From contig JBGSWL010000008.1 in assembly GCA_041752455.1 (NCBI GenBank), positions 1 to 64,000 of the forward strand: a stretch of DNA of 64,000 nucleotides, in the 5' to 3' direction. Origin of the DNA: JBGSWL01 sp041752455 (GTDB lineage: Bacteria > Pseudomonadota > Alphaproteobacteria > Rhizobiales > Rhizobiaceae). Under the pieces are notes generated by a model. That model did not search any database and was not told the DNA's origin. It worked only from the letters and a program-made list of their open reading frames with translations. Both the position numbers and the translations under genes were made by a program. This document shows, one piece after another, positions 26,780 through 35,089 of the stretch. Position 1 is the first letter of the stretch; each line of letters starts with the position of its first letter.

Positions 26780-27573
26780 TGTCCCACCACGGCTTTCTGG
26801 CCGGCCTTGATGGTCGTGATCACGCCACCGGGGCCGCCGCCGAGGAGGTGCTCGGCGCTCTCGTCATTGGCATTGGGGTCAACATCCTTGACCGAACGAA
26901 GCGCCAGCGTCAGGCGGTCGGCCATCTGCTGGGCGACGGTGATGATTTCCGCCTGGCGCGGGGTCAGTTCGAGCGTCGCTGTCTGGCCGACCTGGACCAG
27001 ACGGCCTTCCTCGTCTTCACGGATGGTCTGGTCGATCGCCAGAACGCGAATGTTGTTGAGAATTGTCTCGGTCACGAAATCAGCGCCGCCATTGCGTGGG
27101 CGGCTTGTCATGATAACGTCGACATAATCGTCCGGAAGAATGAAGCCGCCAGCCGAAGTGTCGGCGGCAATCATCGTGGCGACCGCGCGTTTGCCCGACG
27201 GAAGGATCGACGACATGAAGCTCTGATCGGCGCCGAGAAGCTTGATCAACCGGATCGGCTCACCCTGGGCAATGGTCGAGCGCACGACAGCGGCGCTCAG
27301 TTCCTCGACTGCATCGGGGCGTGCGGACCGTGTGATGAAGTCCGGTGAAACGGCTTCGGTCGGCCACTTCTGCCAGCGAATGCGTTCCTCGACCCTGGCG
27401 CCGGTGTTCAGGTTTTCAACGGCGACCAGCACTTCATCGAGCTGGATCTGCGGTTGCTGGGGCGCAGCCACAACCGGTTCCGGTGCGGGCTGGCTTGTCA
27501 TGTTCATGGCCAGATAGCCGGCGCCGCCTGCAGCCAGAACGGCAACGCCAAGAATGATCATACGCGTCGACAT
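26776..27573 (-). CDS. cpaB: Tad pilus assembly protein CpaB/RcpC
   Basis: This 265-residue periplasmic protein has an N-terminal membrane anchor (MIILGVAVLAAGGAGYLAMN). A SAF domain follows (about residues 45-115, VLVAVENLNTGARVEERIRW), then the CpaB domain with SIDK-like repeats ending in KAGQKAVVGQ. CpaB proteins are thought to aid secretin function or glycan contact. Start at 27573 puts the anchor at the N-terminus; the frame extends nine codons upstream without better support. Confidence 0.9.
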   Translation of the reverse strand: MSTRMIILGVAVLAAGGAGYLAMNMTSQPAPEPVVAAPQQPQIQLDEVLVAVENLNTGARVEERIRWQKWPTEAVSPDFITRSARPDAVEELSAAVVRSTIAQGEPIRLIKLLGADQSFMSSILPSGKRAVATMIAADTSAGGFILPDDYVDVIMTSRPRNGGADFVTETILNNIRVLAIDQTIREDEEGRLVQVGQTATLELTPRQAEIITVAQQMADRLTLALRSVKDVDPNANDESAEHLLGGGPGGVITTIKAGQKAVVGQ

Positions 27574-27692
27574 GAGCACACCCGATTGTTCGGCGAACAC
27601 TTCGCCCCTCAGGTGTCATCATCGTCGGGCATTGGTGTAATTATGGTTAACGTGTTGCGACCAGCCATGGTTAATTGCTGGTGAAGGGACGG

Positions 27693-28205
27693 TCAGACTG
27701 CCTGCTGGACCGCCCAAAGAAACGCTGCAGACTGCGGAAAGGCGGCTAGGCCGCCATAGGCCAGCGCCACACCATAGGGAACATCGCGTTCGTCGATGAT
27801 CCGGCGCAGGACCCGCACTTCGCCGGCAAGCGTTGCCAGCGCGGAGTTGCGGAAAATCAGGAGGAAGATTGTCAGGATGCCGCCTGCGACCGTCGCCATC
27901 AGCAGATAGTGCAGCAGCGCAGGCCCGAGCCCCATCCACAGCGCTGTCGAGGCGAGAAGCTTTGCATCGCCGCCGCCCATCGTGCCGAGCGCAAACAGGG
28001 CGAAGGTAACTGATAGGACAATGGCAAAGGCAGCGACATGGAGGCCGAACTCGTACCAGCTCAGCCCGATGAACGGGGCGACGGCCAGAAAGCTGGCGAT
28101 CAGCAACAACGAAACCCGGTTGGCGATCGTCATCGTGAAAATGTCGGAGAGCGCCGCATAGATCATGGCGAACGGGAAGATGACGAAGATTGCCGCTGCG
28201 AGCAT
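27693..28205 (-). CDS. cpaA: Prepilin peptidase CpaA/TadV (A24 family)
   Basis: This 170-residue polytopic aspartic protease has both catalytic aspartates of the A24 family: Asp21 (AALSDIFTMTIANR) and Asp80 in GGGDAK. Four or more membrane helices are present. It is the short CpaA form without the N-terminal methylase domain of PilD. It matures the Flp pilin and the TadE/TadF pseudopilins on the inner membrane. It lies between flp and cpaB. Confidence 0.92.
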   Translation of the reverse strand: MLAAAIFVIFPFAMIYAALSDIFTMTIANRVSLLLIASFLAVAPFIGLSWYEFGLHVAAFAIVLSVTFALFALGTMGGGDAKLLASTALWMGLGPALLHYLLMATVAGGILTIFLLIFRNSALATLAGEVRVLRRIIDERDVPYGVALAYGGLAAFPQSAAFLWAVQQAV

Positions 28206-28332
28206 GGTCGTTGGCCCTTTCCGAAAGGTCGTTGTTCCAATCCAGACTACGGGAGGGCCGTTAAGAAACCCTCAGCGCAAATCGCGTGGTCGCAACCTGC
28301 CGGCCCGCAATCTGTGCTTTTGAACGCCAAAC

Positions 28333-28358
28333 GGCCCGACGCAAACTGCGTACGGGCC
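28333..28358 (-). terminator. Hairpin after flp (partial terminator)
   Basis: On the minus strand GGCCCGTACGCA-GTT-TGCGTCGGGCC forms an 11-bp stem with one bulged base, 43 bp after the pilin stop and upstream of cpaA. No strong U-run follows. Such hairpins often let the abundant pilin message outnumber the downstream assembly genes. Confidence 0.55.
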
Positions 28359-28400
28359 GCCCGGTATGTGCTACCGTTTCGCCTTGCGGCGAGGCGTCAA

Positions 28401-28556
28401 TCAACCAACGGTGGTTGCGATGCCGTCGAACTTGGCGTTCAGGGTCGAGCCGAGGGTCGTTGCGCCAGTGATGATGGCAACAGCGATGAGAGCAGCGATG
28501 AGGCCGTATTCGATGGCGGTCGCGCCCGATTCGTCTTTCATGAAACGTGCAAACAT
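28401..28556 (-). CDS. flp: Flp/Fap-type type IVb pilin
   Basis: This 51-residue prepilin (MFARFMKDESG-ATAIEYGLIAAL...) has a short basic leader. The Flp processing motif has Gly11 before ATAIEYG, Glu at mature position +5 and Tyr at +6, and a hydrophobic helix ending in NAKFDGIATTVG follows. It is the major structural subunit of the adhesive Tad pilus. AAGGAG lies eight bases before the ATG. It is the first gene of the cpa run and the only pilin gene seen here. Confidence 0.95.
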   Translation of the reverse strand: MFARFMKDESGATAIEYGLIAALIAVAIITGATTLGSTLNAKFDGIATTVG

Positions 28557-28807
28557 AGTGTGAGCTCCTTACTCGTTTTTCCAGCACAGGCCGTCGCGGT
28601 ATGTTTCCGTGATCAGCAACACGAACCTAGCGCCCACCAATTGCCACCTGCTTAATCGTCAGGGTTGTTGAAACGTAAATATCGCGATTTGCTGTCGCAT
28701 TGCCGGAATCCGGGGCCGGATGGCCTGCCGGACTGTGCGCATGGTTAATGCTTCCTTCACCCTTGGCTGCAATGGTTTGGACACGTCTCACATACCGGAG
28801 CACCTCC
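28557..28807. promoter_or_regulatory. Divergent region between flp and the plus-strand Tad genes
   Basis: A 251-bp gap with genes leaving in both directions, so it should carry the pilin promoter on the minus strand and a plus-strand promoter. I see no confident promoter match. Confidence 0.4.
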
Positions 28808-29251
28808 ATGAAGATCCGCATCGCGCCATTTGTGGCAGCAGCATTCGCCGCAGCGCTGGTTGCCAGCCCTCTTGCGGCCAACGCAACGGAAGACGGCGGC
28901 ATCAGCCTGGTTCTGAACCATGCCAAAGTGCTCAAGCTGTCGCGCCCGGCCGCCACAATCATCATCGGAAACCCGGCCATCGCCGACGCAACGGTTCAGG
29001 ACGCCAGTACGATTGTCCTGACCGGCAGGGATTTCGGCCAGACCAACATCGTCGTGCTGGATGATGCCGGCATTCCGATCTTTGACGAGCGTCTTGCCGT
29101 GACGCGCGAACAGCTCACGACCATGCGCATCTATCGCCGCGCCAATATCGAGACATTGTCGTGCGAACCCTCGTGCGAACGCGCCTATCAGACGGAGGCC
29201 GAAATCGCCTCGACGCGGGAGCGGCTGCGGGTCAACCAACTCTCCGAATGA
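28808..29251 (+). CDS. Stand-alone pilus-assembly N-terminal domain protein (CpaC N-domain-like)
   Basis: This 147-residue exported protein has a signal peptide ending near LAANATEDGG. It then has a single domain clearly related to the N-terminal domain of the secretin CpaC in the same locus: IIIGNPAIADATVQDASTIV here against ILVANPEVADAVSRSARRIY there, both followed by a G-x-TNI-V segment. It has no secretin domain. It probably works in the periplasm with the Tad secretin. Start at 28808 has CGGAG about eight bases upstream. It leads the plus-strand set of tad-linked genes. Confidence 0.85.
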   Translation: MKIRIAPFVAAAFAAALVASPLAANATEDGGISLVLNHAKVLKLSRPAATIIIGNPAIADATVQDASTIVLTGRDFGQTNIVVLDDAGIPIFDERLAVTREQLTTMRIYRRANIETLSCEPSCERAYQTEAEIASTRERLRVNQLSE

Positions 29252-29367
29252 GATAGTCCGGCGCTTCGCGCGCGATCCATATCAGTTGCATTTTGCGAGC
29301 GCCTGAAAACGGCTTGTCAACACTTGCTTGCTATCCTGCCGGACGGAAAACCGACAGGAGATCAGGT

Positions 29368-29928
29368 GTGACGGGTCCAATAGGGCGGATGCGCCGCCGT
29401 ATGGCAGGCGCCAGACTTGCACAGGAAATGGCCGCAGACCGTCGTGGTGCAACCGCGATCGAGTTCGGCATTCTGGCCATTCCCTTCATCCTGCTCGTGT
29501 TCGCCGTGCTGGAAACATCGGTTTCCTTCACCGCCGAGCAGGTCATGGCCAATGCGACAGACAAACTCGCCCGAAAGATCCGCACCGGCGAAATCAAGCC
29601 CTCCGGCACGGACAAGGCGGCGTTCCGTGCCCTGATCTGCAAGGACATAGAGATCTTCGTGCCCGCAGGTTGTCCGAACCTGCACTTTGACCTGCAGAAC
29701 TACGCCAAATTTACCGACGTGCCCAAAGCGATCCCGTTTTCGGAACCGGGCGTCATCGACGTATCCGGTTTCAAGTACACGCCGGGCGGCGCCGGCACGA
29801 TCAACAACCTGCGCGTCATCTACGAATGGCCGGTCATCACCGACATCATGAAGTCGAAGATGGCAGGCCTGAAAGACGGCAAGATCCTCCTCTACACGTC
29901 CACCACCTGGCAAAACGAACCGTTCTGA
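29368..29928 (+). CDS. TadE-like pseudopilin
   Basis: This 186-residue protein has a basic N-terminus, a prepilin-like motif (RRGATAIEFGILAIPFILLV, near residues 27-46) and a long hydrophobic helix, then a periplasmic domain with two Cys residues. It resembles TadE-family pseudopilins that prime or tip the Tad pilus after cleavage by CpaA. A GTG at 29368 is chosen because AGGAG lies seven bases before it; a further upstream TTG would add 25 codons without a ribosome site. Confidence 0.85.
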   Translation: MTGPIGRMRRRMAGARLAQEMAADRRGATAIEFGILAIPFILLVFAVLETSVSFTAEQVMANATDKLARKIRTGEIKPSGTDKAAFRALICKDIEIFVPAGCPNLHFDLQNYAKFTDVPKAIPFSEPGVIDVSGFKYTPGGAGTINNLRVIYEWPVITDIMKSKMAGLKDGKILLYTSTTWQNEPF

Positions 29929-29955
29929 TTTCCAGAGCCGAGGCGAGGCACGACC

Positions 29956-30573
29956 ATGTCTGAAGCGCACAACACCGATGCCAACCGCATGACCGGCTTT
30001 TTCCTGCCGCTGAAGCGCTTTCGCCGCGACACAAAAGGGGTCGCTGCCGTCGAGTTCGCCCTGATCGTGCCGCTGTTGCTGGCGATGTATCTCGGCACGA
30101 TGGAGGTTTCCAACGGCGTTGCCCTGAACAAGCGCGTGGCGCGCATGGCGTCCGCCGTTGCCGACCTTGTCGCCCAGCAGGAAGAGGTTGCCAAGGCAGA
30201 CCTCGATGCGATCATGAAGATCGGCGAGGCGATCCTCTACCCCTACACCGGCGACAAGCCGCAGATCACCGTGGTTGGCGTCGAGGTTGACAAGGACCAT
30301 CCGCAATGGGGCAAGGTCCTGTGGTCGCGTCAGCAGAAGAAGGACGGGACCAATGTTGCCGGAATGGTCGCCGGCAGCGATATCAATGTGCCAAATCGCC
30401 TGCGCATCGACGACACGTTCGTCATCCTGGTGCGTGGTGAGGTCAAGTACCTCCCTGTCGTCACCTGGGTCACCGGCAAGGACGGCAGTGGAAATCCGCT
30501 CGGGATCAACATTTCCGAACAATACTGGCTGCATCCGCGCCTGACCGACGAAGTCACCTGCAGCAATTGCTGA
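29956..30573 (+). CDS. TadE/TadF-like pseudopilin
   Basis: This 205-residue protein has a prepilin-like helix (KGVAAVEFALIVPLLLAMYL, residues about 27-46) and the RVARMASAVADLVAQQEEV segment seen in TadE/TadF proteins. A periplasmic domain ends in CSNC. It is 27 bp downstream of the TadE-like gene, so the two are co-transcribed. It is likely a minor pilus component. It is convergent with the PhnD-like gene that ends five bases away. Confidence 0.85.
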   Translation: MSEAHNTDANRMTGFFLPLKRFRRDTKGVAAVEFALIVPLLLAMYLGTMEVSNGVALNKRVARMASAVADLVAQQEEVAKADLDAIMKIGEAILYPYTGDKPQITVVGVEVDKDHPQWGKVLWSRQQKKDGTNVAGMVAGSDINVPNRLRIDDTFVILVRGEVKYLPVVTWVTGKDGSGNPLGINISEQYWLHPRLTDEVTCSNC

Positions 30574-30577
30574 CCGG

Positions 30578-31561
30578 TCAGCGGGTCAGCCGCCTTGCGG
30601 CAAGCGCCTGCGCAAGCGTTACAACAAAGGCATAGTCGCCCGCGTTGACCGCACGCATCCCGCCGCCAAGCGACGGCGATACGGCATCGAACGCTTCCGG
30701 TGAATCGTCGGGCAAGGCTTCCAGCGTCGTGGCGAGCAGCGTGCGTATCGCAACCGGCATGTCGGCTCGCACCGCGTGAGGCCCGAACGGGATCACGTCA
30801 GATCGCCACAGTACAGTGACCGGCGGGCTGCCGGGCAAGGCCGATATGCGGCCGGCGACAGATTGCGCGCGCGCGGCAACAGCATCGCCACCCTCGTATT
30901 CCCAAGTGTAGAGGGCCTCGATCTTGCCGTCGACGAATGCGGCGATTGCAGCTTCGACCGTCTCGCTCTTGCGAAGATCGAAACCGGCGTCTGACAGCGG
31001 CTTTCCGAGAAATCGAAAGGCGACGGACGGGATCACGTCACCTGTCATCGAGCCGTCGGGGCCAATCCCGATCGGGCGTCCGGCCAGATCGGAAAACCCC
31101 TTCACGCGGTCACTGTTGGCGAGCAGCACGCCGCGGATGCCATTGGCGCCGTTGTCAGCAAGCGGAGCTGCGACCGGGATGAGGCACTGGCACCGCACTT
31201 CGGCAGCCGCAAAACCAAGCGCAGGAAGGGCTGCATGTTCGAGCCGCCCGCTGATCAGGGCATCAATCAAGGATGCCGCATCGGGAAAAACGAAAGCTTC
31301 TGCAGGCATGCCGAGCCGTCCGGACAGATGACTGGCAAATGCATCCAGCCCGACCCGCGCCGCAGCGCCAGCCGGCGCAATCATTCCGAAGCGGTACACG
31401 CCGGTTCGCTTGCGCCAATCGGCAACATTGTCGCCGGTTTGCGCCGCTGCGGGCCATGCGCCGGCAACAAAGGACGCAAGCAGGCCGCCCGCTATCAGCC
31501 GGACTGCCATTCGCCGCGTTGACTTGCCATTGCATCGTCGCTGCGACGGTGCTTGCGTCAT
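30578..31561 (-). CDS. PhnD-like phosphate/phosphonate ABC-transporter substrate-binding protein
   Basis: This 327-residue exported protein has a signal peptide ending near AWPAAAQTG. The PhnD-like periplasmic-binding fold includes FGMIAPAGAAARVGLDAFAS, a region where a helical ligand contact GPDGSMTGDVIPSVAFRFLG occurs (near 150), and ALYTWEYEGGD. No permease or ATPase gene adjoins it, so it is an orphan receptor here. Ligand unknown. Start at ATG 31561; a GTG seven codons upstream is in frame. It is divergent from deoB. Confidence 0.75.
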   Translation of the reverse strand: MTQAPSQRRCNGKSTRRMAVRLIAGGLLASFVAGAWPAAAQTGDNVADWRKRTGVYRFGMIAPAGAAARVGLDAFASHLSGRLGMPAEAFVFPDAASLIDALISGRLEHAALPALGFAAAEVRCQCLIPVAAPLADNGANGIRGVLLANSDRVKGFSDLAGRPIGIGPDGSMTGDVIPSVAFRFLGKPLSDAGFDLRKSETVEAAIAAFVDGKIEALYTWEYEGGDAVAARAQSVAGRISALPGSPPVTVLWRSDVIPFGPHAVRADMPVAIRTLLATTLEALPDDSPEAFDAVSPSLGGGMRAVNAGDYAFVVTLAQALAARRLTR

Positions 31562-31667
31562 GGACCTGTCCGTGATGGCCACCTATATCTTGGCGGCGGC
31601 GATTGCCGCGCTCGGCCTGCAGCCTTATCACTGCAAGACCGGGGTCCTCAATGCGGAGTTTGCCGCC

Positions 31668-32906
31668 ATGGCGAGAGCCTTTCTTTTTGTCCTCGATTCG
31701 GTCGGGATCGGCGGCGCGGCAGATGCCGCCGCATTCGGCGACACCGGTGCCAATACGCTTGGCCACATTCTCGAGCGCACAGATTCAGGAAAGGCCGACG
31801 ATGACCGGCGCAGCGGACCGCTGAACTGCCCCAACCTTGCATCGTTCGGCTTTTTCCACGCGCTTGATCTGGCCAGCGGCCATCCGCTTGCGGCATCTCA
31901 CAAGGCTCACAATTTGGAGGGCTTCTGGGGTGCAGCGCAGGAAGTGTCGCATGGCAAGGATACGCCAAGCGGCCACTGGGAAATCGCCGGTGTGCCTGTC
32001 CGGTTCGACTGGGGCTATTTCCCGCACGAGGTTCCGGCGTTTCCGGAAAACCTGTTGAACGCCATCTATGAAAAAGCAGGCCTTTCCGGCTCGCTCGCCA
32101 ATTGCCATGGCTCGGGCACCGACATCATCCGCGACTTCGGTGAAGAGCATCTGCGGACCGGCATGCCGATCTTCTACACGTCGGCCGATTCGGTCCTCCA
32201 GATCGCTGCGCATGAGGAAGCGTTCGGTCTGGAGCGATTGCTCGACCTGTGCATGATCGTGCGGTCGCTGGTCGATGATCTCAACATCGGCCGGGTCATC
32301 GCCCGTCCGTTTGTCGGAACGTCAGCCGCCGATTTCGAGCGCACCGGCAACCGGCGCGATTTTTCCGTGCTGCCGCCCGAGCCGACCCTGCTTGATCGCA
32401 ACGTGGCAGTGGGCGGACGTGTGCTGGCCGTGGGAAAGATCGGCGACATCTTCGCCCATCAGGGCATTTCCGAAGTGCGCAAGGCTTCCGGCAACCAAGC
32501 CATTGCCGACGCGACCATGAAAGCGATGGACGATGCCACCGACGGCGACATCGTCTTTGCCAATTTCGTCGACTTCGACATGCTCTATGGACACCGGCGC
32601 GATGTTGCGGGGTATGCGGCAGCACTGGAAGCCTTCGACCGGCGCCTGCCGGATCTGGTCGCCAGGCTGCGCGACGGCGACCTGCTCGTCATCACCGCCG
32701 ACCATGGCTGCGATCCGACCTGGCCGGGCACCGACCATACCCGCGAGCGGGTTCCGGTGATCGGTTGGTGCAAGGGCGCATCCGGCCAGTCGATCGGTCT
32801 TCGCGCAACCTTCGCCGATATCGGTGAAACCATCGCCGCCCATCTCGGACGTGAAGCCGGCCCGCATGGAACGTCTTTTCTGGACGAGGTCGCGTCTCGT
32901 GCCTGA
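31668..32906 (+). CDS. deoB: Phosphopentomutase DeoB
   Basis: This 412-residue cytosolic member of the alkaline phosphatase superfamily has metal-site motifs LDSVGIGGAADAAAFGDTGA near the N-terminus and ITADHGCDPTWPGTDHTRER near residue 340. It interconverts ribose-1-phosphate and ribose-5-phosphate (and the deoxy forms) in nucleoside salvage. GCGGAG lies upstream of ATG 31668. The frame runs upstream for 86 more codons, but these are not conserved-looking and lack a better ribosome site. The stop overlaps the mutM start by 8 bp. Confidence 0.93.
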   Translation: MARAFLFVLDSVGIGGAADAAAFGDTGANTLGHILERTDSGKADDDRRSGPLNCPNLASFGFFHALDLASGHPLAASHKAHNLEGFWGAAQEVSHGKDTPSGHWEIAGVPVRFDWGYFPHEVPAFPENLLNAIYEKAGLSGSLANCHGSGTDIIRDFGEEHLRTGMPIFYTSADSVLQIAAHEEAFGLERLLDLCMIVRSLVDDLNIGRVIARPFVGTSAADFERTGNRRDFSVLPPEPTLLDRNVAVGGRVLAVGKIGDIFAHQGISEVRKASGNQAIADATMKAMDDATDGDIVFANFVDFDMLYGHRRDVAGYAAALEAFDRRLPDLVARLRDGDLLVITADHGCDPTWPGTDHTRERVPVIGWCKGASGQSIGLRATFADIGETIAAHLGREAGPHGTSFLDEVASRA

Positions 32907-33792
32907 ACTGCCCGAAGTGGAAACAGTCCGGCGCGGCCTTGCGCCGGCGCTCGAAGGCGCACGGCTGGACCGGCTGGAGCTGCGCCGGGCCGACCTGCGC
33001 TTTCCGTTTCCGGAAGGGATCGCCGAACGGCTTTCAGGTCGAACGATCACGGCGCTGGGCCGGCGGGCCAAGTATCTGCTGATCCACTTCGATGATGCCA
33101 GCGTGATGATCAGCCATCTGGGCATGTCAGGATCCTGGCGGTTCGAGACCATGTCCGAGCCTGCCGAGCCGCTCGGCCAGTTTTACTACCCGCGCGGCAA
33201 GGATGGCGTTCACGATCACATGGTCATGCATCTGTCCCGGTCCGGCGATGCGGTCCGGGCGGTCTACAATGACCCGCGCCGGTTCGGCTTTGTCGACCTT
33301 ACCGACATGGCCGGGCTGGACACCAATCCGTATCTCGCCAGCCTCGGCATCGAACCGACCGGCAACACGCTGGATGGCGCAAGCCTCGCCGGGCTTCTGG
33401 CGGGCAAGGCAACGCCGCTGAAGTCCGCCCTGCTTGACCAGCGGCTGATTGCCGGCCTTGGCAACATCTATGTCTGCGAGGCGCTGTGGCGGGCGGGCCT
33501 CTCCCCCAAACGAAGCGCCGGCTCGATTGTCAGGACCGATGGCGGGCCGACGCCGCGATGTGAGGCGTTGGCGGTTGCCATTCGCGAGGTCATCGCTTCG
33601 GCCATCGAAGCGGGGGGGTCGTCGCTGCGCGATCACATCCGCACCGACGGAACGCTCGGCTATTTCCAGCACACGTTCCAGGCCTATGGCCGTGAGGGCG
33701 AGCCCTGCCTGCGACCGGGTTGCAAGGGGCAGATTCACCGCACCGTCCAATCGGGGCGCTCGACTTTCCATTGCACCTCATGCCAGAGATGA
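32899..33792 (+). CDS. mutM: Formamidopyrimidine-DNA glycosylase (Fpg/MutM)
   Basis: This 297-residue base-excision repair enzyme removes oxidised purines such as 8-oxoguanine. The start is fixed by chemistry: the family needs proline as residue 2 (PELPEVETVRRGL), which follows a GTG codon at 32899 inside the end of deoB. The H2TH region (LIAGLGNIYVCEALWRAGLS) and C-terminal zinc finger (CLRPGCKGQI ... CTSCQR) are complete. Its GTG start overlapping deoB suggests translational coupling. Confidence 0.95.
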   Translation: MPELPEVETVRRGLAPALEGARLDRLELRRADLRFPFPEGIAERLSGRTITALGRRAKYLLIHFDDASVMISHLGMSGSWRFETMSEPAEPLGQFYYPRGKDGVHDHMVMHLSRSGDAVRAVYNDPRRFGFVDLTDMAGLDTNPYLASLGIEPTGNTLDGASLAGLLAGKATPLKSALLDQRLIAGLGNIYVCEALWRAGLSPKRSAGSIVRTDGGPTPRCEALAVAIREVIASAIEAGGSSLRDHIRTDGTLGYFQHTFQAYGREGEPCLRPGCKGQIHRTVQSGRSTFHCTSCQR

Positions 33793-33837
33793 GCCGCCCA
33801 GACCGACTTCCGTTGCAGTCATCCTCGGAGACCTTCC

Positions 33838-34611
33838 ATGGCCTATGACACCATTCTCGTCGACAAGCGTGGCGAAGCCCTGCTCATCACCCTGAACCGG
33901 CCCAAGGCTCTCAATGCGCTGAACGCGCAGGTGCTCGCCGAACTGATCGACGCGCTGAAAGCGGCCGAAGCCGACGGCCGGATCGGCGCTGTCGTCATCA
34001 CCGGATCGGAAAAGGCATTTGCCGCAGGCGCCGATGTCAAGGAGATGCAGGACTGGACCTTCGCCGACAGCTTCTCGCGCGATGCGCTCACGGATTGGGA
34101 GCGGGTTGCAGGCTTTCGCAAGCCGCTGATTGCAGCGGTTGCGGGCTATGCGCTTGGCGGCGGCTGCGAACTCGCAGCGATGTGCGACTTCATCATTGCG
34201 GCCGAAAGCGCCAAGTTCGGCCAACCGGAGATCACGCTCGGCATTCTTCCCGGCATGGGTGGAACCCAACGCCTCGCCCGGTCGATCGGCAAGGCCAAGA
34301 CGATGGATCTATGTCTCACCGGCCGGATGATGGATGCAGCCGAAGCGGAACGTTGCGGGCTGGTGTCGCGCGTCGTGCCCGATCACGACCTGATCGAGGT
34401 TGCGATTGCTGCAGCCCAGAAGGTCGCAGGCTTTTCGCAAGTAGCCACCATGGCGACCAAGGAGGCGGTGCTGACCGCTTTCGAATGCGGGCTGGACGCG
34501 GGCGTGCGGCACGAGAAGCGCCTGTTCCATGCGATGTTTGCGACCGAGGATCAGAAGGAAGGCATGGCCGCATTTTCCGAAAAGCGCAGCGCGAGCTTTC
34601 GCAACCGGTAA
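33838..34611 (+). CDS. Enoyl-CoA hydratase/isomerase
   Basis: This 257-residue crotonase-fold enzyme has the oxyanion-hole segment (FAAGADVKEMQ near residue 60), GYALGGGCELAAMCDFIIAA near 100 and the catalytic glutamates in FGQPEITLGILPGMGGTQRL. It hydrates enoyl-CoA in fatty-acid or amino-acid beta-oxidation in the cytoplasm. It is 45 bp downstream of mutM and may be co-transcribed. The precise substrate range is not readable. Confidence 0.92.
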   Translation: MAYDTILVDKRGEALLITLNRPKALNALNAQVLAELIDALKAAEADGRIGAVVITGSEKAFAAGADVKEMQDWTFADSFSRDALTDWERVAGFRKPLIAAVAGYALGGGCELAAMCDFIIAAESAKFGQPEITLGILPGMGGTQRLARSIGKAKTMDLCLTGRMMDAAEAERCGLVSRVVPDHDLIEVAIAAAQKVAGFSQVATMATKEAVLTAFECGLDAGVRHEKRLFHAMFATEDQKEGMAAFSEKRSASFRNR

Positions 34612-34639
34612 CTCGGCCGAGAATTGCAGCGCCAAGGCG

Positions 34640-34668
34640 TTGACGGCACCGGCCTTTGAGACTATAGC
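34640..34668 (+). promoter_or_regulatory. Candidate rpsT promoter
   Basis: TTGACG (34640-34645), a 17-bp spacer, then TATAGC (34663-34668). This is a near-ideal sigma70 promoter about 100 bp upstream of rpsT and after the enoyl-CoA hydratase stop. Confidence 0.7.
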
Positions 34669-34772
34669 ACCCGGCGATTGGCGGCGCTTGGCCGCCTTTA
34701 TGTTTTGTATGCGCATGCCCGGTCATGGCGCAGACGCCAACCGGTTCGCGGAACCACTGAAGAGAGGCAAGC

Positions 34773-35039
34773 ATGGCCAATACAAAGTCGGCCAAGAAGG
34801 CGACGCGCAAGATCGAAGCGCGCACCGAGGTCAACAAGGCACGCCGTTCACGCGTGCGCACATTCGTTCGCGGCGTCGAGGAAGCGATTGCTTCCGGCGA
34901 CCAGGCTGCGGCAGCGGAAGCACTCAGGGTTGCACAGCCGGAGATGATGCGTGCCGTCACCCGCGGCGTGCTGCACAAGAACACGATGTCTCGCAAGGTC
35001 TCGCGCCTCGCCGCCCGGGTCAAAGCCATACAGGCCTGA
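34773..35039 (+). CDS. rpsT: 30S ribosomal protein S20
   Basis: This 88-residue, strongly basic protein opens with MANTKSAKKATRKIEARTEV and ends with HKNTMSRKVSRLAARVKAI, both classic S20 regions. It binds 16S rRNA in 30S assembly. AGAGAGG precedes the ATG. It has its own promoter and a strong terminator. Its position upstream of dnaA is the rhizobial arrangement. Confidence 0.98.
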   Translation: MANTKSAKKATRKIEARTEVNKARRSRVRTFVRGVEEAIASGDQAAAAEALRVAQPEMMRAVTRGVLHKNTMSRKVSRLAARVKAIQA

Positions 35040-35065
35040 CATTCATTTGTCGGCTCACCGCGATC

Positions 35066-35089
35066 AACCCGGCTTCGGCCGGGTTTTTT
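35066..35089 (+). terminator. Intrinsic terminator of rpsT
   Basis: AACCCGGC-TTCG-GCCGGGTT followed by TTTT; an 8-bp stem with a UUCG-type tetraloop 26 bp after the rpsT stop. Confidence 0.95.

Noticed and set aside
31561..31667. In-frame upstream extension of deoB encoding a small hydrophobic segment (MATYILAAAIAALGLQPYHC)
   Set aside because: It has no good ribosome site, overlaps the divergent PhnD gene's promoter, and deoB already has its conserved N-terminus at 31668.
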